Assembly (NCBI RefSeq): GCF_002797355.1
Contig: NZ_KZ454940.1
Span: 824,990 to 888,989 of the forward strand
Reading direction: 5' to 3'
DNA from: Bacillus xiapuensis
GTDB taxonomy: Bacteria > Bacillota > Bacilli > Bacillales > Domibacillaceae
DNA: 64,000 nt
The notes under the pieces are model-generated. The model was given only the letters and a program-made list of their open reading frames with translations. It had not been told where the DNA came from and did no database searches. Below, in pieces: positions 11,794 to 21,400 of this stretch (position 1 is the stretch's first letter; the number at the start of each line of letters is the position of its first letter). Made by a program: the position numbers and the translations under genes.

Positions 11794-12537
11794 ATGTCGA
11801 AGGAGTTTATTGCCGGAAGAAATCCGGTTCTGGAGGCGCTTCGTTCTGATCGGGAAATCAATAAAATATGGATAGCTGAAGGCGCACAAAAAGGGCCGAT
11901 GCAGCAGATTATGAAAATGGCGAAAGAGCAGAATGTGCTGGTGCAGTTTGTTCCTAAGCAAAAAGTGGATCAAATGACAGAAGAGAATCATCAAGGGGTG
12001 GTCGCTTCCGTTGCTGCCTATCGCTATGCAGAATTGGACGAACTGTTTGCCAAGGCAGAGAAAAGCGGAGAAGCGCCGTTTTTTCTTCTGCTTGATGAAA
12101 TAGAGGATCCTCATAATCTCGGTTCTATCATGAGAACAGCTGATGCGGCTGGCGCTCACGGGATCATTATTCCGAAGCGGCGCGCTGTCGGTTTAACGGC
12201 AGCGGTCGCTAAAGCATCCACAGGAGCGATTGAATATATTCCTGTTGCCCGCGTCACTAATCTGGCGAGAACGATGGAAGAGCTGAAAGAGCGGGGAGTA
12301 TGGATTGCAGGTACAGATGCTAAGGGGAGAGAAGATTACCGTCAGCTCGACGGGGAGATGCCTTTGGCGCTTGTCATAGGCAGTGAAGGCAGGGGCATCA
12401 GCCGCCTGATCAAAGAAAAATGTGATTTTCTCATTAGACTTCCAATGGCGGGGCGCGTGACATCTTTAAACGCATCCGTTGCAGCCGGACTACTGATGTA
12501 TGAGGTGTACCGTAAACGTCATCCATTAGGAGAATAG
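11794..12537 (+). CDS. rlmB: 23S rRNA (guanosine-2'-O-)-methyltransferase RlmB family
   Basis: SPOUT/TrmH-family methyltransferase of 247 aa with an N-terminal substrate-binding domain and the knotted catalytic domain. Motif 1 is EDPHNLGSIMRTADAAG, motif 2 VIGSEGRGIS, motif 3 LPMAGRVTSLNASVAAG. Assignment to RlmB (G2251 of 23S rRNA) follows operon position and family; a related TrmH-type target is possible. It lies 2 bp after mrnC and abuts rae1. Confidence 0.92.
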   Translation: MSKEFIAGRNPVLEALRSDREINKIWIAEGAQKGPMQQIMKMAKEQNVLVQFVPKQKVDQMTEENHQGVVASVAAYRYAELDELFAKAEKSGEAPFFLLLDEIEDPHNLGSIMRTADAAGAHGIIIPKRRAVGLTAAVAKASTGAIEYIPVARVTNLARTMEELKERGVWIAGTDAKGREDYRQLDGEMPLALVIGSEGRGISRLIKEKCDFLIRLPMAGRVTSLNASVAAGLLMYEVYRKRHPLGE

Positions 12538-13050
12538 ATGATGAATATCCTGCTTGTCGATGGTTATAACATCATCGGAGCCTGGCCGGAGCTCCGTGAA
12601 CTAAAGGAGACAGATCTTGCTGCAGCCCGCGACCGGCTGATCGAGCGGATGGCTGAATATCAAGGATTTACCGGTTCCAGAGTCATCGTTGTATTTGATG
12701 CCTATTATGTAAAGGGGACTGAGAGGAAATACCGGCAGGCGCAGGTGGAAGTGATTTTCACCCGGAAGAATGAGACGGCGGATGAGCGGATTGAAAAGCT
12801 GGCTATTGAGCTTAATCACATTCATAACCAAATTACCGTCGCGACTTCCGATTACACGGAGCAGAGGGTGACTTTCGGCCAGGGAGCTCTGCGGGTGTCT
12901 GCGAGAGAGCTGCTTTCCGAAGTCAATGCAATGGGAAGGCATATTAAAAAAAAGCTGGAAAAGATTGAAGAAAAAAAGCCGAATGCCAAAATTCCGCTTA
13001 CAGATGAAGTGGCGGAAATTTTTGAGAAGTGGCGTCGCGGCAAGAAATGA
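12538..13050 (+). CDS. rae1: NYN-domain ribosome-associated endoribonuclease Rae1 (YacP)
   Basis: A 170-aa PIN-like NYN protein: N-terminal ILLVDGYNIIGAWP with the first catalytic Asp, VVFDAYYVKG, and VATSDYTEQ carrying later acidic residues. In B. subtilis Rae1 (YacP) cleaves mRNA in the ribosomal A site. It starts immediately after the rlmB stop. Two adjacent ATG codons (12538 and 12541) are both possible starts. Confidence 0.92.
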   Translation: MMNILLVDGYNIIGAWPELRELKETDLAAARDRLIERMAEYQGFTGSRVIVVFDAYYVKGTERKYRQAQVEVIFTRKNETADERIEKLAIELNHIHNQITVATSDYTEQRVTFGQGALRVSARELLSEVNAMGRHIKKKLEKIEEKKPNAKIPLTDEVAEIFEKWRRGKK

Positions 13051-13054
13051 GTAG

Positions 13055-13084
13055 TTGACGTTCAAAAAAACGGTGCTGTATAAT
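13055..13084 (+). promoter_or_regulatory. SigA promoter for sigH
   Basis: TTGACG (13055-13060), 18-bp spacer, TATAAT (13079-13084), 39 bp upstream of the chosen sigH start. In B. subtilis sigH is transcribed by SigA RNA polymerase and repressed by AbrB; I see no defined AbrB site, and that protein has no strict consensus. Confidence 0.8.
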
Positions 13085-13122
13085 ATTTCTAGTCTATGCA
13101 TTTGCAGGCGGAGGGGATGTGT

Positions 13123-13767
13123 GTGTGCTTGAACCGTTCAGATCGTGTGCCGCTGGAATCGCTTAGTGATGAACAACTCATAGAACAGGTCCACAACGGC
13201 AGCAGCGATGCGCTGGATTACTTGATTCATAAGTACAAGAACTTTGTTCGGGCTAAGGCTCGCTCTTACTTTTTGATAGGAGCTGACAGAGAGGATATCG
13301 TTCAAGAAGGAATGATTGGTCTGTATAAAGCTGTTCGGGACTACAAAGAGGACAAGCTGACGTCCTTTAAAGCGTTTGCTGAACTATGTATTACGAGACA
13401 GATTATCACCGCTATTAAGACCGCCACGCGCCAGAAGCATATTCCGCTGAACTCTTATGTGTCGTTGGATAAACCAATTTATGACGAGGAGTCGGATCGC
13501 ACGCTGATGGACGTTATAACCGGCGCAAAAGTGATGAACCCGGAAGAATTGATCATTAACCGGGAGCAGTTTAATAGCATTGAAGACAAGATGAACGAAT
13601 TATTAAGTGATCTGGAAAGAAAGGTTTTAGCGCTCTATTTAGACGGACAATCTTACCAGGAGATTTCCGAAGAACTCAACCGCCATGTGAAGTCGATTGA
13701 CAACGCCTTGCAAAGGGTGAAAAGAAAGCTTGAGCGTTATCTTGAATTCAGAGAAATTAAAATGTAA
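13123..13767 (+). CDS. sigH: RNA polymerase sigma-H factor (transition state/sporulation)
   Basis: Alternative sigma factor driving entry into sporulation and stationary phase. Region 2 (DALDYLIHKYKNFVRAKARS, GADREDIVQEG) and region 4 (GQSYQEISEELNRHVKSIDN) are nearly the same as in B. subtilis SigH. The frame is open from an ATG at 13096, but GCGGAGGGG at 13109-13116 fits a GTG start at 13123 (214 aa). A spore-type SigH argues that the organism is an endospore former. Confidence 0.93.
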   Translation: MCLNRSDRVPLESLSDEQLIEQVHNGSSDALDYLIHKYKNFVRAKARSYFLIGADREDIVQEGMIGLYKAVRDYKEDKLTSFKAFAELCITRQIITAIKTATRQKHIPLNSYVSLDKPIYDEESDRTLMDVITGAKVMNPEELIINREQFNSIEDKMNELLSDLERKVLALYLDGQSYQEISEELNRHVKSIDNALQRVKRKLERYLEFREIKM

Positions 13768-13775
13768 GACGACGC

Positions 13776-13804
13776 TTGACTCGTTTGATTTGCAATGATA
13801 TTTT
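13776..13804 (+). promoter_or_regulatory. Promoter for rpmG-secE
   Basis: TTGACT (13776-13781), 17-bp spacer, TATTTT (13799-13804) with a TGA extended -10 element. It lies just after sigH and 31 bp before rpmG. Confidence 0.7.
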
Positions 13805-13835
13805 TAAGAACTAAGATAGATAAGGTGGTCTCACG

Positions 13836-13982
13836 ATGACAAACAAATTAATACTAGCTTGCTCGGAGTGCGGATCAAGAAACTATTCCACAAAGGGAAA
13901 AGCCGCTGGACATGAACGCCTGGAAATAAAAAAGTTCTGCAGCACCTGCAACAGGCATACAGTTCACAAACAAACAAAGTAA
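13836..13982 (+). CDS. rpmG: 50S ribosomal protein L33 (zinc-binding form)
   Basis: A 48-aa protein with two CxxC pairs (CSEC at residues 9-12 and CSTC at 34-37), so the zinc-binding (C+) type of L33. GGTGGT-type ribosome binding site precedes the ATG. The sigH-rpmG-secE-nusG order is conserved in Bacillaceae. Confidence 0.93.
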   Translation: MTNKLILACSECGSRNYSTKGKAAGHERLEIKKFCSTCNRHTVHKQTK

Positions 13983-14019
13983 CAAGCAGGTGTGCAATTG
14001 ATCTTTTGGAGGGTCTGAG

Positions 14020-14205
14020 ATGTCAAGTTTAACACAATTTTTCCGCAACGTAGGCACAGAGATACGAAAGGTGAGCTGGCCGAAGAAAAAGGAACTGACA
14101 AGATACACAGTCACTGTTGTGACGACCGTCGTGTTTCTTTCCGTTTTCTTTTTAATTGTTGACCAAGGCATTACAGCCGTTTTGAATTGGATTACCTCGA
14201 AGTAA
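14020..14205 (+). CDS. secE: Preprotein translocase subunit SecE
   Basis: A 61-aa single-span SecE: basic amphipathic N-terminus (VGTEIRKVSWPKKKELTRYT) followed by one transmembrane helix (about residues 32-55). It stabilises SecY in the membrane; secY is at 40070. TTGGAGGG precedes the ATG. Confidence 0.95.
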   Translation: MSSLTQFFRNVGTEIRKVSWPKKKELTRYTVTVVTTVVFLSVFFLIVDQGITAVLNWITSK

Positions 14206-14227
14206 TTCGCCGTTTCGTAATTTAAGC

Positions 14228-14258
14228 TTGAATATACCGGTTTTTAATATGGTATAAT
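14228..14258 (+). promoter_or_regulatory. Candidate extended -10 promoter upstream of nusG
   Basis: TGGTATAAT (14250-14258) is a perfect extended -10; TTGAAT at 14228-14233 is a weak -35 at 19 bp. Initiation here would run into the terminator at 14278 after about 20 nt, suggesting attenuation of the nusG transcript or a promoter that needs antitermination. Confidence 0.5.
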
Positions 14259-14277
14259 AAAAAAATATAGAGAAAAT

Positions 14278-14304
14278 AAAAAAGCCCGCTTCCACGGGTT
14301 TTTT
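14278..14304 (+). terminator. Terminator between secE and nusG
   Basis: A-run plus CCCG (14285-14288), loop CTTCCA, CGGG (14295-14298) and six T residues at 14299-14304. It is short but typical of an intrinsic terminator. It would limit readthrough from rpmG-secE into nusG. Confidence 0.65.
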
Positions 14305-14322
14305 AATTTGCTTTTAAACAAT

Positions 14323-14353
14323 AAAGGAGGGAAGGACACTAAAGTCCCTTTCT
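14323..14353 (+). promoter_or_regulatory. Distant Shine-Dalgarno with bridging hairpin before nusG
   Basis: The only strong ribosome binding site, AAAGGAGG at 14323-14330, lies 23 nt before the nusG ATG, far outside normal spacing. The intervening 14331-14352 can fold: GAAGGAC with GTCCCTTTC (bulged) around an ACTAAA loop. Folding would bring the two ends together to near-normal spacing. No alternative start codon lies between. Confidence 0.5.
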
Positions 14354-14887
14354 ATGGAGAAGAATTGGTATGTTGTACACACATATTCAGGATATGAGAA
14401 TAAAGTAAAAGCGAACCTTGAAAAGCGCGTTGAATCCATGGGTATGCAAGATAAAATATTTCGGGTGATCGTGCCCGAAGAGGAAGAAACGGATGTAAAA
14501 AACGGCAAAAAGAAAGTTGTGAAGCGCAAGGTGTTTCCTGGGTACGTATTGGTGGAGATCGTCATGACGGATGACTCTTGGTATGTAGTCCGCAATACAC
14601 CGGGAGTTACAGGGTTTGTCGGTTCATCAGGCCACGGTTCGAAACCGACCCCGCTTCTGCCGGAGGAAGTAAAGAATATCCTCAAGCAAATGGGAATGGA
14701 TGATAAACGGAAAGATGTGGATTTCGATGTGAAGGAAACGGTAGTTGTCAACGAAGGACCATTTGCTAATTTCGAAGGAACTGTGGAAGAGATCGACTAT
14801 GACAAAGCAAAGCTGAAAGTCTTGGTAAATATGTTTGGCCGCGAAACGCCGGTTGAGCTTGATTTTCATCAAGTAGATAAAATATAA
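14354..14887 (+). CDS. nusG: Transcription termination/antitermination protein NusG
   Basis: A 177-aa NusG with N-terminal NGN domain (EKNWYVVHTYSGYENKV; FPGYVLVEI; RNTPGVTGFVG) and C-terminal KOW domain (VNEGPFANFEGTVEEIDYDK). It binds RNA polymerase and in Bacillus promotes sequence-specific pausing. The start is fixed by similarity to family N-termini even though its Shine-Dalgarno is unusually far away. Confidence 0.96.
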   Translation: MEKNWYVVHTYSGYENKVKANLEKRVESMGMQDKIFRVIVPEEEETDVKNGKKKVVKRKVFPGYVLVEIVMTDDSWYVVRNTPGVTGFVGSSGHGSKPTPLLPEEVKNILKQMGMDDKRKDVDFDVKETVVVNEGPFANFEGTVEEIDYDKAKLKVLVNMFGRETPVELDFHQVDKI

Positions 14888-14898
14888 TTGAAAACAAC

Positions 14899-14927
14899 TT
14901 GAAATGTTAGTCGAATAATGATAATAT
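14899..14927 (+). promoter_or_regulatory. Promoter for rplK-rplA
   Basis: TTGAAA (14899-14904), 17-bp spacer, TAATAT (14922-14927) with TGA extended -10. It leaves a leader of about 125 nt before rplK, long enough to hold an autoregulatory site, although I cannot assign one. Confidence 0.7.
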
Positions 14928-15059
14928 TTTTAAGTCAGTACGTCTCAACGACAGAGACTAATTTTAATTGATCATCTTTATTTGCAGAATAAAGATTATG
15001 ATTTGAGTGGGAGGGGACAACCCCAGATACCACATCACGGACTTAAGGAGGTGTGTCTC

Positions 15060-15485
15060 GTGGCTAAAAAAGTTATTAAAGTTGTGAAATTGCAAATCCC
15101 TGCAGGGAAAGCGAATCCGGCTCCACCAGTAGGACCTGCACTTGGTCAAGCCGGCGTTAACATCATGGGATTCTGTAAGGAGTTTAACGCTCGCACTGCG
15201 GACCAAGCTGGTTTGATTATTCCAGTTGAAATTTCGGTATTTGAAGACCGTTCATTTACATTCATCACAAAGACTCCGCCAGCGGCTGTACTGCTTAAGA
15301 AAGCGGCCGGCATTCAGTCTGGTTCTGGAGAACCTAACCGCAATAAAGTGGCGACAGTGAAACGTGATAAAGTTCGCGAAATCGCTGAAATGAAAATGCC
15401 AGATCTAAACGCAGCTGATGTTGAAGCAGCTATGCGTATGGTTGAAGGTACTGCCCGCAGCATGGGGATTGTGATCGAAGACTAA
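15060..15485 (+). CDS. rplK: 50S ribosomal protein L11
   Basis: L11 forms the GTPase-associated centre and is needed for stringent-response sensing. The 141-aa protein begins at a GTG after TAAGGAGGTG; the frame is open upstream but without family similarity. Signatures: [20 protein letters not shown] at the N-terminus and the proline-rich linker, then [14 protein letters not shown]. Confidence 0.96.
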   Translation: MAKKVIKVVKLQIPAGKANPAPPVGPALGQAGVNIMGFCKEFNARTADQAGLIIPVEISVFEDRSFTFITKTPPAAVLLKKAAGIQSGSGEPNRNKVATVKRDKVREIAEMKMPDLNAADVEAAMRMVEGTARSMGIVIED

Positions 15486-15514
15486 TTATTGGTCTAGTTG
15501 AAGTTGTTGTTCAA

Positions 15515-15557
15515 GGGTTGCGATGTGGATGTAGTTAATATAATTCACTCGCAACCT
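15515..15557 (+). promoter_or_regulatory. Leader hairpin upstream of rplA
   Basis: GGTTGCGA (15516-15523) pairs perfectly with TCGCAACC (15549-15556), extendable with flanking A/T pairs. No T-tract follows. L1 is a translational autoregulator in other bacteria, so an L1 operator is one possibility; this is inference. Confidence 0.4.
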
Positions 15558-15608
15558 TTATTCGTGGGAGGTTATTCCGCTAAAACCACATAAGGAGGAT
15601 TTTTAATA

Positions 15609-16310
15609 ATGGCAAAAAAAGGAAAGAAGTTTCAAGAAGCAGCAAAGCTTGTTGACCGTTCAACAGCGTACCCAATTGAAGAAGCGATTGAATTAGTGAA
15701 GAAAACCAGCTTCACAAAATTTGACGCAACAGTAGAAGTGGCGTTCCGTCTGGGTGTAGACCCTAAGAAAGCGGATCAGCAAATCCGCGGAGCGGTAGTG
15801 CTTCCAAACGGAACTGGTAAAACACAAACTGTTTTAGTATTCGCTAAAGGCGAAAAAGCAAAAGAAGCGGAAGCAGCAGGTGCAGACTATGTTGGAGACA
15901 GCGATTATATCAACAAAATCCAGCAAGGCTGGTTTGAGTTTGATGTCATCGTAGCGACACCGGACATGATGGGCGAAGTAGGTAAGCTTGGCCGTGTGCT
16001 TGGACCTAAAGGCTTAATGCCAAACCCTAAAACTGGCACCGTTACATTTGACGTAGCGAAAGCTGTTGAAGAAATCAAAGCGGGTAAAGTAGAATATCGC
16101 GTTGATAAAGCCGGTAACGTTCATGTGCCGATCGGTAAAGTATCATTCGAGAACGAGAAGTTGATTGAAAACTTCAACACCATTTTTGACACAATGCTGA
16201 AAGCAAAGCCGGCTGCAGCTAAGGGCGCGTTCATGAAGAACGTAGCGGTCACTTCAACAATGGCTCCTGGCATCAAAGTGGATCCTTCTTCTGTAGCAGT
16301 AAAACAATAA
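15609..16310 (+). CDS. rplA: 50S ribosomal protein L1
   Basis: A 233-aa protein of the L1 stalk. Visible signatures are [21 protein letters not shown] and [18 protein letters not shown] precedes the ATG. It is transcribed with rplK; the rplJ promoter starts with the base right after its stop codon. Confidence 0.96.
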   Translation: MAKKGKKFQEAAKLVDRSTAYPIEEAIELVKKTSFTKFDATVEVAFRLGVDPKKADQQIRGAVVLPNGTGKTQTVLVFAKGEKAKEAEAAGADYVGDSDYINKIQQGWFEFDVIVATPDMMGEVGKLGRVLGPKGLMPNPKTGTVTFDVAKAVEEIKAGKVEYRVDKAGNVHVPIGKVSFENEKLIENFNTIFDTMLKAKPAAAKGAFMKNVAVTSTMAPGIKVDPSSVAVKQ

Positions 16311-16339
16311 TTGACATTCCAAAAAGTATGTGATATTAT
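16311..16339 (+). promoter_or_regulatory. Strong SigA promoter for rplJ-rplL
   Basis: Perfect TTGACA (16311-16316), 17-bp spacer, TATTAT (16334-16339) with TGA extended -10. It abuts the rplA stop. Confidence 0.85.
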
Positions 16340-16369
16340 ACTTTTTGTTGCAAATGAATAAAACATTTA

Positions 16370-16488
16370 TACCGTAGACAGCAGGGGCTGAAAAGCTTAA
16401 TTTCCCGCCGAGGTAATACGAATATATAGAGTGCGGCATCTCGCCGTGCTTTTCGTACCCCCGCGTCTGCAAAGAGCGGGGGTTTTTA
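16370..16488 (+). promoter_or_regulatory. L10-type ribosomal protein leader with attenuator
   Basis: The rplJ leader holds the conserved blocks of the Firmicute L10 leader (AGCAGGGGCTGAAAAG, CCGCCGAGGTAATACGAA, then the GCGGCATCTCGCCG hairpin) and ends in a strong hairpin CCCCCGC/GCGGGGG (16458-16482) with a T-run. By analogy, excess L10(L12)4 binds the leader and favours termination. The assignment rests on motif memory. Confidence 0.8.
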
Positions 16489-16561
16489 CTTGCTTTAAAT
16501 GGTATGAATGAGAAAGCAAAGAAATATCGTTTTTCGGAGAAATCTACAGGAGGTGTAAAAA

Positions 16562-17062
16562 ATGAACAGTGTAATCGAACAAAAGCAACAGATCGTGAAT
16601 GACATCGCTGATAAGTTGAAAAACAGTGCCTCTACAGTGGTAGTGGACTACCGCGGTTTAACAGTAGGCGAAGTGACTGAGCTTCGTAAGCAGCTTCGTG
16701 AAGCGGGTGTTGAGTTCAAAGTATTCAAAAACACATTGACTCGCCGTGCCGCTGAAATCGCAGAGGTTTCAGACTTAAATGAATTTCTTACAGGGCCGAA
16801 CGCGATTGCATTCAGTAATGAAGATGTGATTGCGCCAGCGAAAATCCTTAACAATTTCGCAAAAGAACATGAAGCTTTAGAAATTAAAGCGGGTGTTCTG
16901 GAAGGAAATCTTGTATCTGTGGAAGAAGTCAAAGCTCTTGCTGAACTTCCATCCCGCGAAGGTTTGCTTTCTATGCTACTCAGCGTGCTGCAGGCTCCTA
17001 TGCGCAACTTCGCGCTGGCTGCAAAAGCTGTTGCCGATCAAAAGGAAGAACAAGGCGCGTAA
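16562..17062 (+). CDS. rplJ: 50S ribosomal protein L10
   Basis: A 166-aa L10, anchor for L7/L12 dimers on the ribosomal stalk and probable autoregulator through the upstream leader. N-terminal [20 protein letters not shown] and [12 protein letters not shown] are typical; the C-terminal helix binds L7/L12. ACAGGAGGTG precedes the ATG. rplL follows after 68 bp. Confidence 0.96.
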   Translation: MNSVIEQKQQIVNDIADKLKNSASTVVVDYRGLTVGEVTELRKQLREAGVEFKVFKNTLTRRAAEIAEVSDLNEFLTGPNAIAFSNEDVIAPAKILNNFAKEHEALEIKAGVLEGNLVSVEEVKALAELPSREGLLSMLLSVLQAPMRNFALAAKAVADQKEEQGA

Positions 17063-17130
17063 GCTGATTCATTCAGCCTGTGCCTGAACGAAACATATTT
17101 AAGCATGAAAAATTAAGGAGGAAATATATA

Positions 17131-17496
17131 ATGACTAAAGAGCAAATCATTGATGCGATTAAAGAAATGTCCGTTCTTGAACTAAATGACCTAGTAAAAG
17201 CAATTGAAGAAGAGTTTGGTGTAACTGCTGCTGCTCCTGTAGCTGTAGCTGGCGGAGCTGCTGGCGGAGATGCTGCAGCTGAGAAAACTGAATTTGACGT
17301 AGTGCTTACTGAAGCAGGCGGCCAAAAAATCAAAGTTATTAAAGTGGTTCGTGAAATCACAGGTCTTGGACTTAAAGAAGCAAAAGAAGTGGTTGACAAC
17401 ACTCCAAAACCACTTAAAGAAGGCGTTTCTAAAGAAGAAGCTGAAGAACTTAAAGCTAAACTTGAAGAAGTTGGCGCTGGCGTAGAAGTTAAGTAA
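17131..17496 (+). CDS. rplL: 50S ribosomal protein L7/L12
   Basis: A 121-aa acidic stalk protein that recruits translation GTPases. N-terminal dimerisation helix ([17 protein letters not shown]), Ala/Gly hinge near residue 45, and C-terminal domain with [20 protein letters not shown]. The frame is open from 17080, but AAGGAGG before 17131 and family length set the start. Confidence 0.96.
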   Translation: MTKEQIIDAIKEMSVLELNDLVKAIEEEFGVTAAAPVAVAGGAAGGDAAAEKTEFDVVLTEAGGQKIKVIKVVREITGLGLKEAKEVVDNTPKPLKEGVSKEEAEELKAKLEEVGAGVEVK

Positions 17497-17513
17497 TTAA
17501 GTGTATGGGACAA

Positions 17514-17549
17514 CAAAAGCCCGCTGGTTCCAGCGGGCTTTTGTTTTTG
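17514..17549 (+). terminator. Strong terminator after rplL
   Basis: A perfect 14-bp stem (17514-17527 with 17530-17543) around a TT loop, followed by TTTTTGTTT. It terminates the rplJL operon; ybxB begins 42 bp later. Confidence 0.92.
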
Positions 17550-17590
17550 TTTGGTGAAAGCTTTTAGGCAAAGTAAATGGAGGGATCGGC

Positions 17591-18205
17591 GTGCCAAACC
17601 ATTATTACTCGCAAACTCCGGAAAGCGAAAGCAATCCGATGTATTGGGAATACCGTCTGAGAAACAAGCTTTTCCGCTTTAAAACGGATAGTGGCGTTTT
17701 TTCTAAAAAAGAAGTCGATTTTGGTTCGCGCTTGCTGATTGAAAGCTTTCAGATGCCGGAGATACCGGGGCCGATTTTGGACGTTGGCTGCGGATACGGT
17801 CCGATTGGTTTGTCGGTAGCCGCCCAATCTTCGGAGCGTCTTGTTCACATGGTCGATGTGAACCGCCGGGCGCTTGAATTATCAAAAGAGAATGCAGGGT
17901 TAAATAAGATTGAAAATGTCTTAATTTACGAAAGTGACCGGCTGGAGCAAGTCACTGAAAAGGGCTTTGCCGCTATTTTAACCAACCCGCCTATCCGTGC
18001 GGGGAAGAAGATCGTTTTGGATATATTTCATCAAAGTTTTCAAAAACTAGCTAGTGGCGGTCAGCTTTGGGTTGTCATCCAAAAGAAACAAGGGGCTCCG
18101 TCGGCTATTAAAGAGCTGGAGCAGTTGTTTGGTGAAACAGAGACGGTTGAGCGCTCCAAAGGATATTATATTCTTAAAGCGGAAAAGGCATTGACTGCAC
18201 AATAG
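17591..18205 (+). CDS. ybxB: RsmC-like class I SAM methyltransferase YbxB
   Basis: A 204-aa methyltransferase between rplL and rpoB, the position of ybxB in Bacillus. SAM-binding ILDVGCGYGPIGL (residues 62-74) and the catalytic LTNPPIRAG (about residues 132-140, an NPP[FY]-like motif) place it with RsmC-type 16S rRNA guanine N2-methyltransferases. The substrate is inferred from the family. It starts with GTG after GGAGGGATC. Confidence 0.88.
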   Translation: MPNHYYSQTPESESNPMYWEYRLRNKLFRFKTDSGVFSKKEVDFGSRLLIESFQMPEIPGPILDVGCGYGPIGLSVAAQSSERLVHMVDVNRRALELSKENAGLNKIENVLIYESDRLEQVTEKGFAAILTNPPIRAGKKIVLDIFHQSFQKLASGGQLWVVIQKKQGAPSAIKELEQLFGETETVERSKGYYILKAEKALTAQ

Positions 18206-18219
18206 CTCTATGCTATTAT
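18191..18219 (+). promoter_or_regulatory. Promoter for rpoB-rpoC
   Basis: TTGACT (18191-18196), 17-bp spacer, TATTAT (18214-18219) with TGC extended -10; the -35 lies inside the end of ybxB. It gives an rpoB leader of about 215 nt. Confidence 0.75.
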
Positions 18220-18334
18220 TATAAAATGCCAATATAATATTTGTGCTCATTTTTCCAAAAAAGCTTTTGTATGTATATTTTTTTGGTGCATGGGAACAAT
18301 GATAAAATAATATTCCATTATGTGAAAAAAATGA

Positions 18335-18365
18335 GGTTTTCTTTGAAAAACCCTTTTTCTTTTTG
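18335..18365 (+). terminator. Attenuator-like hairpin in the rpoB leader
   Basis: GGTTTT (18335-18340) pairs with AAAACC (18347-18352), followed by CTTTTTCTTTTT. It lies between the rpoBC promoter and the rpoB start, so it may act as a partial attenuator. Otherwise I see nothing coding in 18206-18441. Confidence 0.5.
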
Positions 18366-18441
18366 TCTTATAGAATAGACTGGCTGTCTGCTATAAGATG
18401 TATATAGGCAACTAAAACGCTTGATTTGAGGGGTGAATCAG

Positions 18442-21400
18442 TTGACAGGTCAACTAGTTCAGTATGGACGACACCGCCAACGCAGAAGTTATGCACGCAT
18501 TAGCGAAGTTTTAGAATTACCAAATTTGATTGAAATCCAAACATCCTCCTATCAATGGTTTCTTGATGAGGGCTTAAGAGAGATGTTCCAAGACATTTCT
18601 CCGATTGAAGATTTCACTGGTAATCTTGCACTGGAATTTATCGATTATAGTCTTGCAGACCCGAAGTATCCGGTCGATGAGTCTAAAGAGCGCGATGTCA
18701 CTTATTCAGCGCCGCTTCGAGTTAAGGTCCGTCTTTTAAATAAAGAGACTGGTGAAGTGAAAGACCAAGAAGTGTTCATGGGCGACTTTCCGCTTATGAC
18801 CGAAACAGGAACATTCATTATCAATGGAGCAGAACGCGTAATCGTTTCCCAGTTAGTCCGCTCTCCGAGTGTGTATTACAGCGAAAAATTCGACAAGAAC
18901 GGGAAGAAAGGCTTTACTGCTACAGTGATTCCAAACCGCGGTGCTTGGCTCGAATATGAGACAGATGCAAAGGATATTGTATATGTCCGTATTGACCGCA
19001 CGCGTAAGTTGCCAATCACAGTATTGCTGCGCGCTTTAGGGTTTGGCTCTGATCAAGAAATCATCGATTTAATCGGCGATAATGAATATATTCGCAACAC
19101 GCTTGAAAAAGACAACACGGAAAACACGGAAAAAGCGCTGATTGAAATATATGAGCGGCTTCGTCCAGGTGAACCGCCAACGGTTGAAAATGCCAAAAGC
19201 TTGCTGATCTCTCGTTTCTTTGATCCGAAGCGATATGACCTTGCAAACGTTGGACGCTACAAAATCAATAAAAAACTTCACACGAAAAACCGCCTATTCG
19301 GCCAACGTTTAGCGGAAACGCTGGCAGATCCGGAAACAGGTGAAATTATCGCGGAAGAAGGAACGGTTCTTGACCGCCGCGCACTAGATAAGATCATTCC
19401 TTATCTAGAAAAGGGCACAGGGTTTAAAACCTTCCGTCAATCCGGCGGCGTGGTTGAAGAAGATATTGTCGTTCAATCCATTAAAGTATACGCACCGGAT
19501 AGCGAAGATGGAAAAGTGATTAACATCATTGGGAACGGGTTCCCTGAGCATGATGTCAAGCATATTACGCCTGCCGATATCATCGCTTCCATCGGCTACT
19601 TCTTCAATCTTCTTTATGGAGTCGGAAACACAGATGATATTGATCATTTAGGTAACCGCCGCCTTCGTTCGGTAGGTGAGTTGCTTCAAAACCAATTCCG
19701 TATCGGATTATCCAGAATGGAACGGGTCGTTCGCGAAAGAATGTCTATTCAAGATGCGAACACGATCACACCTCAGCAATTAATTAATATTCGCCCGGTT
19801 ATTGCTTCGATCAAGGAGTTCTTTGGAAGCTCACAGCTTTCTCAGTTTATGGACCAAACCAACCCTCTGGCAGAATTGACGCATAAACGCCGTCTGTCTG
19901 CTTTAGGACCTGGTGGTTTAACGCGCGAACGCGCCGGCTTTGAAGTGCGGGATGTTCACTATTCTCACTACGGCCGCATGTGTCCGATTGAAACGCCTGA
20001 GGGACCAAACATCGGTTTAATTAACTCACTTTCATCTTATGCGAAAGTGAATAAATTTGGCTTTATTGAAACTCCTTACCGCCGGGTCGATCCGGAAACG
20101 GGAAAAGTAACAGACCGGATTGATTACTTAACGGCTGATGAAGAGGATAATTACGTTGTGGCCCAAGCGAACGTGCCGCTTGCAGAAGACGGCTCATTCC
20201 TTGAAGAAGAAGTAGTTGCCCGCTTCCGCGGTGAGAACACGGTTGTCAAACGCGAGCGCGTGGACTACATGGATGTATCGCCAAAACAAGTAGTATCTGC
20301 GGCAACCGCTTGTATTCCTTTCTTAGAAAACGATGACTCCAACCGCGCTCTTATGGGAGCCAACATGCAGCGTCAGGCTGTGCCGTTAATGCAGCCGGAA
20401 GCGCCTATTGTAGGAACGGGAATGGAATATGTGTCCGGGAAAGACTCCGGAGCAGCTGTCATCTGCAAGCATGAAGGGATAGTCGAGCACGTGGAAGCGA
20501 AAGAAATTTGGGTTCGCCGCGTGCAGGAGATTGATGGCCAAGAAGTGAAAGGCGATCTCGACAAGTATCGCTTATTGAAGTTTATTCGTTCCAACCAAGG
20601 AACATGCTATAACCAGCGTCCGATCGTAAGCGTAGGAGATCGTGTGGTCAAAGGAGAGATTCTTGCCGATGGCCCTTCGATGGATAAAGGGGAGCTGGCT
20701 CTTGGACGAAACGTAATGGTCGGCTTTATGACATGGGATGGCTACAACTATGAGGATGCCATCATCATGAGCGAGCGGCTCGTTAAAGATGACGTCTACA
20801 CTTCCATCCATATTGAAGAATATGAATCAGAGTCCAGAGATACGAAGCTTGGTCCTGAAGAAATTACCCACGATATTCCGAATGTCGGTGAAGATGCGCT
20901 CCGAAACTTAGATGAACGCGGTATTATCCGCATCGGTGCGGAAGTAAAAGACGGGGATCTGCTCGTGGGGAAAGTTACGCCTAAAGGTGTGACAGAGCTT
21001 ACCGCAGAAGAGCGGCTATTGCATGCGATTTTCGGTGAAAAAGCCCGCGAAGTGCGCGATACTTCCCTTCGCGTTCCGCATGGCGGAGGCGGAATCGTTC
21101 TTGATGTAAAGGTATTTAACCGGGAGGACGGCGATGAGTTGCCGCCAGGTGTGAACCAGCTGGTTCGTGTGTACATCGTTCAGAAACGTAAGATTTCTGA
21201 AGGCGATAAAATGGCCGGACGGCACGGAAACAAAGGGGTTATTTCCCGCATCCTGCCTGAAGAGGATATGCCTTACTTGCCGGATGGCAGACCGATTGAT
21301 ATCATGTTGAACCCGCTTGGGGTACCATCTCGTATGAATATTGGTCAGGTGCTGGAGCTCCACCTTGGAATGGCCGCACGCTACCTCGGCATTCATGTCG

